This document shows positions 8,425 through 16,738 of a stretch of DNA of 64,000 bases, in pieces. Made by a program: the position numbers and the translations under genes. The stretch is from contig CP018628.1 of the NCBI GenBank assembly GCA_002271215.1, positions 496,001 to 560,000 of the forward strand, written 5' to 3'. The notes beneath the pieces were generated by a model that was not told where the DNA came from, did no database searches, and was given only the letters and a program-made list of their open reading frames with translations. The stretch is from Lelliottia jeotgali (GTDB lineage Bacteria; Pseudomonadota; Gammaproteobacteria; Enterobacterales; Enterobacteriaceae). Every line of letters starts with the position of its first letter. The first letter of the stretch is position 1.

Positions 8425-9526
8425 GAAATACGGTTTAAAACAGGTGATCAACACGTCTGGCCGCATGACCGCGCTGGGCGTATCCACGCCGCGCCCGGAA
8501 GTGGTACAGGCGGCGATGGACGGCATGAACCAGTATTTCGAGATGAAAGATCTGGTGAATAAAACCGGGGAATACATCGCGAAGCTGCTGGACGTGGAAG
8601 GGGCGACGGTCGTCTCCTGCGCGTCGGCGGGGATTGCCCAGTCCGTCGCAGCGGTGCTGGTGAAAGACAGCGGCTGGCTGCTGGAAAACCTGCACGTCAC
8701 GCCGATCGAGAACAACGAAATTGTGCTGCCGAAAGGCCACAACGTTAACTTTGGTGCACCGGTGGGTACGATGGTGGCGCTCGGCGGCGGTAAACTGGTG
8801 GAAGCCGGGTACGCCAACGAATGCTCTGCCGATCAGCTGGCAGCGGCGATCACCCCACGCACGGCGGCGATCCTCTACATCAAATCGCACCACTGCGTGC
8901 AGAAAAGTATGCTCAGCGTCGAGCAGGCGGCAGTGGTGGCGCGTAAACACGATCTGCCGCTGATTGTCGATGCGGCCGCCGAAGAAGATCTTCATACCTA
9001 TTATCGCTCCGGCGCGGATCTGGTGATCTACAGCGGCGCGAAGGCGATTGAAGGGCCAACCAGCGGGCTGGTGATCGGCAAAACGCAGTACGTCGAGTGG
9101 GTGAAACGCCAGACGGCGGGCATTGGTCGCGCAATGAAAGTGGGCAAAGAGGGGATTCTCGGCCTGACCTGCGCCATCGAACATTATCTGACGGCAACCA
9201 AAGAGAGCGGGGCGGAAATGGTCGCGAAAATGACGCCATTTATCGATTCCCTGAATACCCTCAACGGCGTCACGGCCCGTGTGGTGTGGGACAGCGCCGG
9301 TCGCGATATTGCGCGCACTGAAATCAAATTCGACGAAGCCACCACCGGCGTCGGCACCGGCGATCTGGTATCGCAGCTTAAACAGGGTGAATACGCGATC
9401 TATTTCCGTGGCTACAAGGCCAACGAAGGGATTATCGAAGCGGACGTGCGCAGCGTCAGCGCCGATCAGCTGAACATTGTTTATCGCCGCATCCGCGAAG
9501 TCTTAAGCCAGGAGAAACAAGCATGA
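8408..9526 (+). CDS. dgaE: DgaE-like PLP-dependent D-glucosaminate-6-phosphate ammonia lyase
   Basis: The 372-residue SelA-like fold-type I PLP enzyme carries its likely Schiff-base lysine, Lys212, in IYSGAKAIEGPTSG, and the cofactor-binding aspartate in PLIVDAAAEEDL. The family member DgaE of Salmonella converts D-glucosaminate 6-phosphate to 2-keto-3-deoxygluconate 6-phosphate and ammonia. The neighbouring aldolase of matching type supports the same chemistry here. The start overlaps the amidohydrolase gene, and its stop shares ATGA with the next gene, so all three are translationally coupled. The exact substrate may differ from that of Salmonella, because the transporter is different. Confidence 0.85.
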   Translation: MPSIYEKYGLKQVINTSGRMTALGVSTPRPEVVQAAMDGMNQYFEMKDLVNKTGEYIAKLLDVEGATVVSCASAGIAQSVAAVLVKDSGWLLENLHVTPIENNEIVLPKGHNVNFGAPVGTMVALGGGKLVEAGYANECSADQLAAAITPRTAAILYIKSHHCVQKSMLSVEQAAVVARKHDLPLIVDAAAEEDLHTYYRSGADLVIYSGAKAIEGPTSGLVIGKTQYVEWVKRQTAGIGRAMKVGKEGILGLTCAIEHYLTATKESGAEMVAKMTPFIDSLNTLNGVTARVVWDSAGRDIARTEIKFDEATTGVGTGDLVSQLKQGEYAIYFRGYKANEGIIEADVRSVSADQLNIVYRRIREVLSQEKQA

Positions 9527-10263
9527 AACTGACCCCCAATTTTTACCGTGACCGCGTGTGCCTGAACGTGCTGGCCGGTTCCAAAGCCAACGCCAGTGCG
9601 ATCTATGAAGCCGCAGAAGGTCATGTCCTGGTGGGCGTGCTCTCCAAAAACTATCCAGATGTGGCTAGCGCCGTTGCGGATATGCGTGAATACGCTGCGC
9701 TTATCGACAACGCACTTTCCGTTGGGCTGGGCGCGGGCGACCCGAACCAGTCGGCGATGGTGAGCGAGATTTCTCGCCAGGTGCAGCCGCAGCACATCAA
9801 CCAGGTGTTTACTGGCGTGGCGACCAGCCGCGCGCTGCTCGGGCAGAACGAGTCCGTGGTCAACGGTCTGGTGTCACCAACGGGTACCGTTGGGATGGTC
9901 AAAATCTCCACCGGCCCGCTGAGCAGCAAAGCGCCGGACGGTATCGTCCCGGTGGAAACGGCGATTGCCCTGCTGAAAGATTTCGGCGGCAGCTCGATCA
10001 AATACTTCCCGATGGGCGGCCTTGAATGCCGTGAAGAATACAAAGCCGTCGCCGAAGCCTGCGCCCGTCACGATTTCTGGCTGGAGCCGACCGGCGGTAT
10101 TGATCTGGATAACTTCGAGGAGATCCTGCAGATCGCTCTGGATGCAGGCGTGAGCAAAATCATTCCGCATATCTACAGTTCAGTCATCGACAAAGCCAGC
10201 GGTGACACCCGTCCTGAGGACGTGCGCACGCTGCTGGAGATGACGAAGAAGTTGGTTAAGTAG
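9523..10263 (+). CDS. dgaF: DgaF-like 2-dehydro-3-deoxy-phosphogluconate aldolase
   Basis: The 246-residue TIM-barrel class I aldolase of the DgaF/EF_0839 type would split 2-keto-3-deoxygluconate 6-phosphate into pyruvate and glyceraldehyde 3-phosphate. Candidate active-site lysines sit in GMVKISTGPL and in SIKYFPMGG, the latter comparable to the Lys-Phe-Phe-Pro motif of Eda. The closing phosphate-binding segment is EPTGGIDLDNF. Its ATG overlaps the stop of dgaE (ATGA). It is the last gene before a long repeat element at 10275. Confidence 0.85.
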   Translation: MKLTPNFYRDRVCLNVLAGSKANASAIYEAAEGHVLVGVLSKNYPDVASAVADMREYAALIDNALSVGLGAGDPNQSAMVSEISRQVQPQHINQVFTGVATSRALLGQNESVVNGLVSPTGTVGMVKISTGPLSSKAPDGIVPVETAIALLKDFGGSSIKYFPMGGLECREEYKAVAEACARHDFWLEPTGGIDLDNFEEILQIALDAGVSKIIPHIYSSVIDKASGDTRPEDVRTLLEMTKKLVK

Positions 10264-10274
10264 TTTCAGCCTGA

Positions 10275-10386
10275 CCCCTCACCCTAACCCTCTCCCAAAG
10301 GGAGAGGGGACTAAACCTCCTTCTTCCTGTGGGAAAGGGAACGCTTATCCCCCTCTCCCTGTGGGAGAGGGCCGGGGTGAGGGCAT
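10275..10386. repeat. CCCTCTCCC-type intergenic palindrome pair, copy 1
   Basis: Two hairpin units, ccctctcccaaagggagaggg and ccctctccctgtgggagaggg, are flanked by cctcaccctaa and ggggtgagggcatc. The same arrangement recurs at 14011, 24051, 34431 and, in triplicate, at 45073. It separates dgaF from the lactonase gene and might end or stabilise the operon mRNA. Confidence 0.85.
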
Positions 10387-10412
10387 CAAACCGCACAAAG
10401 CCAGGAGCCACC

Positions 10413-11558
10413 ATGCACACCCATCACCTGCTCGTTGCTTCACTCTCTATGCTCGCCACCGCCGCCATCGCCCAGCCCCAGTACGCCTGGGTCGGCACCT
10501 ACAACCCGAACGGCGAGGGGCTGTACCGTTTTACCCTCGATCCGCAAACCGGCGCGCTCGGTAATAAAAAATTGGTCAGCCAACTGCCCAACGCCGCGCA
10601 GCTCACCGTCTCGCACGATGGCAAAACCCTCTATCTGGCGAGCGAAGCCGAGAAAGGGATGATTCAGGCGCTGCGCATCGGTGCAGAGGGTGAACTGACC
10701 GAGCTCAATCAGGTGGCGTCCGGTGGAGCGGGGCCAGTGTATGTTTCGCTTACGCCGGAAGGGCGACATCTGCTGGTGGCGAACTACGTCAGCGGCTCGA
10801 TTGCGGTGCTGCCGGTGAAAGCGGACGGCAGTCTGGCTGAGGCAACGGACACACATCAGGATCAGGGCGAACCCGGCGCAGCGAAACCGGAAGCAGCAGT
10901 GGAAGGGAGTTTCGCCGCCAGCGATCATAACGGCCCACACGCTCATATGATCGCCGCCGATCCGAGCGGGAAATTTGTCTTTTCGACGGATCTCGGCCTG
11001 GATCGCATTTATCAGTACCGCATTGACGGTCAAAGCGGAAAACTCACCCCGAACGATCCGCCATTTATCAGCGCCTCGTCGAAAGGCGCGGGGCCCCGGC
11101 ATTTCGTCTTTACCCCGAACGGTGACGGCCTGTGGCTGATCAACGAAGAGTCCTCAACCCTGACCTGGTATGCACTGGATAAGACTTCCGGCACTCTGAA
11201 AGCAGGCAAAACGATTTCGTCACTGCCGAAGGAGTACAAAGGCACCAGTTTTGCCGCCGGGCTGGCGTTGAGCGCCGACGGCCAGCAGCTTTACGTCGCG
11301 AACCGTTTGCATAACAGCATCGCGCACTTTAGGGTAACGGCGGACGGCACGCTGGTGCATCAGGATGATGTCTGGACGCGCGGGGATTATCCGCGCTCGC
11401 TGACCCTGGATCAGCAGGGTCGCTGGCTGTACGTTATGAATCAACGCAGCGATAACATCACCCGTTTTCGCGTTGCGCCCGATGGCACACTAAGCTTTGA
11501 ACCGGACTACACGCCGGTCGGCAGTCCATCACAGATGGTCATTTCAACCGGGCCATGA
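10413..11558 (+). CDS. Secreted beta-propeller lactonase (6-phosphogluconolactonase-like)
   Basis: The 381-residue protein of the lactonase/YbhE beta-propeller family shows repeated blade motifs such as GPRHFVFTPNGDGLWLINE and YPRSLTLDQQGRWLYVMNQ. Unlike cytoplasmic Pgl it has a signal peptide (LLVASLSMLATAAIAQP; cleavage after AIA), so it should act in the periplasm. ATG 10413 follows aggagcc; the frame upstream to 10329 runs through repeat DNA and is not used. By position it may open an aldonolactone before uptake by the locus. It could equally belong to the secreted carboxymuconate-cyclase-like group of unknown substrate. Confidence 0.8.
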   Translation: MHTHHLLVASLSMLATAAIAQPQYAWVGTYNPNGEGLYRFTLDPQTGALGNKKLVSQLPNAAQLTVSHDGKTLYLASEAEKGMIQALRIGAEGELTELNQVASGGAGPVYVSLTPEGRHLLVANYVSGSIAVLPVKADGSLAEATDTHQDQGEPGAAKPEAAVEGSFAASDHNGPHAHMIAADPSGKFVFSTDLGLDRIYQYRIDGQSGKLTPNDPPFISASSKGAGPRHFVFTPNGDGLWLINEESSTLTWYALDKTSGTLKAGKTISSLPKEYKGTSFAAGLALSADGQQLYVANRLHNSIAHFRVTADGTLVHQDDVWTRGDYPRSLTLDQQGRWLYVMNQRSDNITRFRVAPDGTLSFEPDYTPVGSPSQMVISTGP

Positions 11559-11577
11559 GCCGTAAGAGGACAAAGAC

Positions 11578-13488
11578 GTGCGATTTCCGAACCAACGTTT
11601 AGCGCAACTGTTTGATCTGTTGCAAAACGAGACGCTGCCGCAGGATGAACTGGCGCAGCGGTTGTCGGTATCCACGCGTACCGTACGGGCGGATATCACC
11701 GCCCTCAACGCGCTGCTGGCTGGCCACGGCGCGCAGTTTATTCTCAGCCGCGGCAACGGCTATCAGCTTAAAATTGACGATGCCTCGCGCTATCAGTCGT
11801 TGCAGGATTCCCGTCCGCGTGCGCTGCGTATTCCGCGCACCGGTCAGGAGCGTGTGCATTATCTGGTGGTGCGTTTTCTCACCTCCGCCTTTTCCTTAAA
11901 GCTGGAAGATTTGGCTGATGAATGGTTTGTCAGCCGCGCCACGTTACAAAGTGACATGGCAGAAGTGCGAGAGTGGTTCCAGCGTTATTCTTTGACCCTG
12001 GAAACGCGCCCGCGCCACGGCATGAAACTGTTCGGCAGTGAGATGTCGATTCGCGCCTGCCTGACGGATTTGCTGTGGGAACTGGCGCAGCAGGACAGCC
12101 TCAATCCGTTGGTGACGGAAATCGCCCTCAATGCGGGCGTGCCGGAGCAACTGGTGGTGGTGCTGCACGACACCCTTACGCGCCATCACATTCGTCTCAC
12201 GGATGAAGGCGAGCTGTTTGTCCGTCTGTATTGCGCCGTGTCGGTGCGGCGTATCAGCGAAGGCTATCCGCTGCCGGAATTCCACGCCGAAGATGTGGAA
12301 GAGAATGTACGCAATGCCGCGCGGGATATCGCCGTCGCCATTGCGCACCTTGCCGACAAAGTACTCGCCCCGTCGGAGGAAAACTGGCTCTGCGTCCACA
12401 TCGCCGCGCGTCAAATTCAGGAGATCGCCCCGAGTGCGATTAACGCCGACGACGACGAAGCGTTGGTGAATTACATTCTGCACTACATCAACAGCCACTA
12501 TAACTACAACCTGCTGAACGACGCCCAGCTGCATGCGGATTTGCTGACGCATATCAAAACCATGATCACCCGCGTGCGCTACCAAATCATGATCCCCAAC
12601 CCGCTGCTGGATAACATCAAGCAGCACTACCCGATGGCGTGGGACATGACCCTGGCGGCGGTCTCCGGCTGGGGGAAATACACCCCGTATGTGATCAGCG
12701 AAAACGAAATTGGTTTTCTGGTGCTGCACATCGGCGTCGGGCTGGAGCGACACTACAACGTCGGGTATCAGCGCCAGCCGCGCGTCCTGCTGGTGTGCGA
12801 CGCCGGAAACGCGATGGCGCGCATGATTGAGGCGGTGCTGCAACGTAAATACCCACAGGTAGAAGTGACGCGCACCGTCACGCTGCGTGAGTACGAACTG
12901 GCGGAAAGTATTAGCGAGGATTTCGTTATCTCCACTGCGCGTATCAGCGAAAAAGCCAAACCGGTGGTACAAATCGCCCCGTTCCCGACCGACTATCAGC
13001 TGGAGCAGATCGGCAAGCTGGTGCTGGTGGACCGCACCCGTCCGTGGATGCTGGAAAAATACTTCGACGCCGAGCATTTCCGGGTGATTGATTCAAGTAT
13101 CGATCAGCAAACTCTGTTCCAGGAACTGTGCGGGCAATTGCGTCAGGAAGGGTTTGTCGACGCGGAGTTTCTTGATTCGGTGGTGGAACGTGAAGCCATC
13201 GTCAGCACCATGCTCGGTGACGGCATCGCGCTCCCGCACTCCCTAGGTCTGCTGGCGCAAAAAACCGTGGTCTACACTGTGCTGGCACCCCAGGGCATCA
13301 AATGGGGCGACGAAACGGCGCACGTGATTTTCCTGCTGGCGATCAGCAAAAGCGAGTACGAAGAGGCGATGGCGATCTACGATATTTTCGTCACCTTCCT
13401 GCGTGAACGGGCCATGACGCGCCTGTGCGGCTGCCGCGATTTTGCGGAGTTCAAAACAGTGGCGATGGAGAGTTTGAGTCGATTTTAA
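11578..13488 (+). CDS. PRD-containing transcriptional regulator/antiterminator with EIIB and EIIA domains
   Basis: The 636-residue regulator has, in order, an N-terminal winged helix (LPQDELAQRLSVSTRTVRAD, residues ~20-40), a second HTH-like region, two PRDs (~180-395), an EIIB-like domain with phosphocysteine Cys407 in LLVCDAGNAMA, and an EIIA domain with His554 in GIALPHSLG. Such proteins read PTS phosphorylation and activate or antiterminate their sugar operon. It starts with GTG at 11578 behind aagaggac, 19 bp after the lactonase gene. The likely target is the preceding locus. A PTS-sensing regulator beside a locus with no canonical EII supports a PTS-linked function for the unknown cassette. 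Confidence 0.85.
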   Translation: MRFPNQRLAQLFDLLQNETLPQDELAQRLSVSTRTVRADITALNALLAGHGAQFILSRGNGYQLKIDDASRYQSLQDSRPRALRIPRTGQERVHYLVVRFLTSAFSLKLEDLADEWFVSRATLQSDMAEVREWFQRYSLTLETRPRHGMKLFGSEMSIRACLTDLLWELAQQDSLNPLVTEIALNAGVPEQLVVVLHDTLTRHHIRLTDEGELFVRLYCAVSVRRISEGYPLPEFHAEDVEENVRNAARDIAVAIAHLADKVLAPSEENWLCVHIAARQIQEIAPSAINADDDEALVNYILHYINSHYNYNLLNDAQLHADLLTHIKTMITRVRYQIMIPNPLLDNIKQHYPMAWDMTLAAVSGWGKYTPYVISENEIGFLVLHIGVGLERHYNVGYQRQPRVLLVCDAGNAMARMIEAVLQRKYPQVEVTRTVTLREYELAESISEDFVISTARISEKAKPVVQIAPFPTDYQLEQIGKLVLVDRTRPWMLEKYFDAEHFRVIDSSIDQQTLFQELCGQLRQEGFVDAEFLDSVVEREAIVSTMLGDGIALPHSLGLLAQKTVVYTVLAPQGIKWGDETAHVIFLLAISKSEYEEAMAIYDIFVTFLRERAMTRLCGCRDFAEFKTVAMESLSRF

Positions 13489-13490
13489 GA

Positions 13491-13519
13491 CGATGGGCGG
13501 AGAAGGTATCCGCCCATCG
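13491..13519. terminator. Bidirectional hairpin between the PRD regulator and nrdG
   Basis: The stem cgatgggcgga / tccgcccatcg (11 bp, loop gaaggta) exactly fills the gap between two convergent genes. A T run is lacking, so efficiency is uncertain. Confidence 0.6.
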
Positions 13520-13520
13520 A

Positions 13521-13985
13521 TTAACGTAAATGATGCACAACCTGGTTGCTGCTACCGCGCCAGATAAGCGCCGGGTCTTTCAAATCCTGCACAAACTTGC
13601 CGTCGACCAGGACGTTAATCAGGTCGACGATTTCCATTTGCGCATCGTTCAGCTCATCCAGCTTGTAGCCGGTCCACACCCAGATATCTTTCCCCGCGCA
13701 CTCTTTGTGAATGCGCTTCACCAGTTTCAGAATGTGCGGCACGTTCTGCGGGTGAAGCGGGTCGCCACCGGAGAGGGAAATCCCCTGGCGTGGAATGCGC
13801 GTGTCGTTCAGATCGCTGATGATCCGGTTTTCCATTTCGTCGTCAAACGGCAGGCCCGAGTTCAGCCGCCAGGTGCTTTTGTTGTAGCAGCCGGGGCATT
13901 CATGAACGCACCCTGAAACAAACAGGGTGCAGCGGGTGCCGGGGCCGTTGACGATGTCGACGGGGTAATACTGATGGTATCTCAT
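13521..13985 (-). CDS. nrdG: Anaerobic ribonucleotide reductase activating protein
   Basis: The 154-residue radical-SAM activase generates the glycyl radical on NrdD under anaerobiosis. The [4Fe-4S] motif CVHECPGC (CX3CX2C) lies near residues 26-33, followed by SLSGGDPLHP, the SAM-binding GGEP-equivalent. It lies downstream of nrdD on the same strand, with a repeat element in the 154-bp gap. Length and sequence match the E. coli protein. Confidence 0.97.
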   Translation of the reverse strand: MRYHQYYPVDIVNGPGTRCTLFVSGCVHECPGCYNKSTWRLNSGLPFDDEMENRIISDLNDTRIPRQGISLSGGDPLHPQNVPHILKLVKRIHKECAGKDIWVWTGYKLDELNDAQMEIVDLINVLVDGKFVQDLKDPALIWRGSSNQVVHHLR

Positions 13986-14010
13986 TTCTGTTTCCCAATG
14001 AGCACGCTGA

Positions 14011-14123
14011 TGCCCTCACCCCGGCCCTCTCCCACAGGGAGAGGGAGAAAATCGCGCTGGTCGGGGAGAAAACTGCGCCGGGCGGTCCCCTCTCCCTTGA
14101 GGGAGAGGGCTAGGGTGAGGGGG
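14011..14123. repeat. CCCTCTCCC-type intergenic palindrome pair, copy 2
   Basis: It lies in the nrdD-nrdG gap and has the same two-hairpin arrangement as copy 1 (ccctcaccccggccctctcccacagggagaggg ... ctctcccttgagggagaggg). Being inside an operon, it may tune the NrdD:NrdG ratio by stabilising the nrdD mRNA end. Confidence 0.85.
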
Positions 14124-14139
14124 AAAATTCCGCGACGGA

Positions 14140-16278
14140 TTACCCGATCTGCCCATTCCCCAAATGCTTCACGCGGCGTTTCACTTCTTCCTGCTTACCG
14201 GCGTTGAACGGACGCGCGTCCGGGCTGCCGAGATATCCGCACACGCGGCGGGTCACGGAGACACGGGCCGCATCGTGGTTACCGCATTTCGGGCAGGTAA
14301 AGCCCTTGCTGGTACATTCAAACTCACCGGTAAAGCCACACTCGTAGCACTCGTCGATCGGCGTGTTGGTCCCGTAATACGGCACGTGCTGATAGCTGTA
14401 ATCCCACACGTCTTCCAGCGCTTTCAGGTTGTGCTGAATGTTCGGGTACTCGCCGTAACAGATGAAACCGCCGTTGGCGACCGGCGGATAGGCCGCTTCA
14501 AAGTCGATCTTGTCGTACGGATTGACCTTTTTCTCGACGTCGAGGTGGAAGCTGTTGGTGTAGTAGCCTTTGTCGGTCACGCCGTTCACTACGCCAAACT
14601 CTGCGGTATCCAGACGGCAGAAGCGGTCGCAGAGGTTCTCACTCGGCGTGCTGTAGAGGCTAAAGCCGTAGCCAGTTTCGTCTTTCCACAGATCCACCGC
14701 ATCGCGCAGACGCTGGACGATAGCCACGCCTTTCTCACGCAGGGCCTCGCTGTCATACATATGCTGATTGCCAAACAGGGCGTTGATGGTTTCGTGAATG
14801 CCGATATAGCCGAGGGATATCGACGCGCGGCCGTTCTTGAAGATTTCAGACACGTCGTCGTCCGCTTTCAGGCGCACGCCGCAGGCCCCTTCCATATACA
14901 GAATCGGTGCTACGCGGGCTTTGACCCCTTCCAGACGGGCGATGCGGGTCATCAGGGCTTTACGCGCCAACTGCAGACGTTCGTCGAGCAGCGTCCAGAA
15001 TGCGGCTTCATCACCTTTCGCTTCCAGCGCGATGCGCGGCAGGTTAAGGCTGATTACGCCGATATTGTTACGGCCTTCATGGATTTGCTCGCCGTGTTCA
15101 TTTTCATACACGCCGAGGAAGCTGCGGCAGCCCATCGGGGTTTTGAACGAACCGGTGACTTTCACCACCTGGTCGTAGTTCAGAATATCCGGATACATGC
15201 GTTTGCTCGCGCATTCCAGCGCCAGCTGTTTGATGTCGTAGTTCGCATCGCCAAACTTATGGTTCAGGCCATCGCGAATGGCGAAGACCAGTTTCGGGAA
15301 CACCGCGGTTTTGCGGTTTTTGCCGAGGCCCGAAATGCGGTTGCGCAGAATCGACTGCTGAATCAGACGCGATTCCCAGCTGGTGCCCAGGCCAAAACCG
15401 AAGGTCACAAACGGCGTCTGGCCATTGGCGGTGTGCAGCGTGTTCACTTCATATTCGAGGGACTGGAACGCGTCGTAGCACTCTTTTTCGGTGCGGGAGT
15501 GTGCATAGCCGTCGGCATCAGGAATATTCCACTCCTGCGCTACTTTACGATGCTTGTTGAAGCTCTCGGTGACAAATGGGGCCAGTACTTCGTCGATACG
15601 GTTAATAGTGGTGCCGCCATAAATATGGCTGGCAACCTGGGCGATGATCTGCGCCGTCACCGCCGTGGCGGTGGAGATGGATTTTGGCGGTTCAATCTCG
15701 GCGTTACCCATTTTAAAGCCGTGGGTCAGCATGCCTTTCAGGTCGATCAACATACAGTTGAACATCGGGAAAAACGGCGAGTAGTCGAGATCGTGGTAGT
15801 GGATCTCACCGCGCTCATGCGCCTGCACCACGTCGCGCGGCAGCAGGTGCTGACGGGCATAGTGCTTGGCGACGATACCGGCCAGCAGGTCGCGCTGGGT
15901 CGGGATCACCTTGCTGTCTTTATTGGCGTTTTCATTGAGCAGCGCCGAGTTGGTCTGCTCGACCAGGCCGCGAATCTCCTGATTCAGGCGACCGCGCTTT
16001 TCACGCTGGATGTCACGGTCGTGACGATACTCAATGTAGGCGCGCGCCAGCTGCTTGTACGGGCCGGACATCAGCTGGTTTTCTACCGCAGTCTGGATCT
16101 CATTGATATCCACCTGACTGCGTTCATTCATCTGGCTACAGACAATTTCTGCGACGGTGGCGCAGTAATCTGCGTCATCGACTCCCGCTGCTTTAGCTGC
16201 ACGCAGAATGGCTTCTTTGATGCGCTCTGACTTAAACGGCACTTTACAGCCATCACGTTTCATCACATGCGGTGTCAT
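14140..16278 (-). CDS. nrdD: Anaerobic ribonucleoside-triphosphate reductase
   Basis: The 712-residue class III ribonucleotide reductase makes dNTPs from NTPs with formate as reductant. Visible are the N-terminal ATP-cone (MTPHVMKRDGCKVPFKSERI), the C-terminal zinc site with two CXXC pairs (CYEC, CPKC) and the glycyl-radical motif RRVCGYLG. Start: ATG 16278 with ggag 7 nt upstream; an in-frame GTG two codons earlier is not the family start. FNR and NrdR sites lie upstream. It forms an operon with nrdG. Confidence 0.98.
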   Translation of the reverse strand: MTPHVMKRDGCKVPFKSERIKEAILRAAKAAGVDDADYCATVAEIVCSQMNERSQVDINEIQTAVENQLMSGPYKQLARAYIEYRHDRDIQREKRGRLNQEIRGLVEQTNSALLNENANKDSKVIPTQRDLLAGIVAKHYARQHLLPRDVVQAHERGEIHYHDLDYSPFFPMFNCMLIDLKGMLTHGFKMGNAEIEPPKSISTATAVTAQIIAQVASHIYGGTTINRIDEVLAPFVTESFNKHRKVAQEWNIPDADGYAHSRTEKECYDAFQSLEYEVNTLHTANGQTPFVTFGFGLGTSWESRLIQQSILRNRISGLGKNRKTAVFPKLVFAIRDGLNHKFGDANYDIKQLALECASKRMYPDILNYDQVVKVTGSFKTPMGCRSFLGVYENEHGEQIHEGRNNIGVISLNLPRIALEAKGDEAAFWTLLDERLQLARKALMTRIARLEGVKARVAPILYMEGACGVRLKADDDVSEIFKNGRASISLGYIGIHETINALFGNQHMYDSEALREKGVAIVQRLRDAVDLWKDETGYGFSLYSTPSENLCDRFCRLDTAEFGVVNGVTDKGYYTNSFHLDVEKKVNPYDKIDFEAAYPPVANGGFICYGEYPNIQHNLKALEDVWDYSYQHVPYYGTNTPIDECYECGFTGEFECTSKGFTCPKCGNHDAARVSVTRRVCGYLGSPDARPFNAGKQEEVKRRVKHLGNGQIG

Positions 16279-16299
16279 GATCACTCCATTAAAAACAGG

Positions 16300-16491
16300 T
16301 TATCCACAGAGGTGGGGAAGTATGCTCTGGACGCAAGTCCCGATGTCTCAGTCACTTCCCTCGTTCCCGACGCTTGTTATCCACAATTCCGGCCAGCGTT
16401 GACGCCGTTGTCTTGTTGGAATAGTAGACGATAAATACAATATGTTGGGTCGGCGTGCATTTTAAGTTCTATATGTAGTGATTTGCATCAA
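16300..16491 (-). promoter_or_regulatory. nrdDG control region: DnaA boxes, NrdR box pair, FNR site
   Basis: Four elements can be read. Two perfect DnaA-box 9-mers ttatccaca lie at 16300-16308 and 16377-16385. Two NrdR-like boxes lie at 16434-16449 (core caatatgttg) and 16465-16480 (core ctatatgtag), offset by exactly 31 bp (three helical turns), as is usual for NrdR. An FNR-type site gtgatttgcatcaa lies at 16478-16491, matching TTGATnnnnATCAA at 9 of 10 positions. FNR activation and NrdR repression are known for nrdDG; the DnaA boxes are an additional observation. Confidence 0.65.
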
Positions 16492-16696
16492 ACATGTTTG
16501 CGATTTTTTTGATTCAGAACAAAGTAAAAAGACGAGAGTACAAATGGCGGGCACTGTAGCGTTTGTAAAGGCCAGGCAGGAAAATTCTGATTAATTATTC
16601 AACAAAAACAGTAAGGTATTGCCGTGAAAATGTAGCGCTGCCCAGACGCCTTTCTCCGGCGGCACTTTGTAGGCCGGGGTCGAATATTCTGGGTTT

Positions 16697-16726
16697 GTAG
16701 GCCGGGTAAGCGAAGCGCCACCCGGC
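16697..16726. repeat. REP element
   Basis: A single REP palindrome, gtaggccgggtaagcg...gccacccggc, directly follows the treC stop (16739, minus strand) on its 3' side. It is likely a 3'-end stabiliser. The preceding ~200 bp, beyond the nrdD promoter, contain nothing else I can assign. Confidence 0.8.
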
Positions 16727-16738
16727 AAACACGTTCAT

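Noticed and set aside
14164-16230. 688-codon open frame antisense to nrdD
   Set aside because: A shadow of the high-GC nrdD codon pattern; no homology seen and no start signal. Similar long antisense frames opposite the amidohydrolase (7300-8394), the PRD regulator (11944-13077) and mgtA (22645-23802) are rejected for the same reason.
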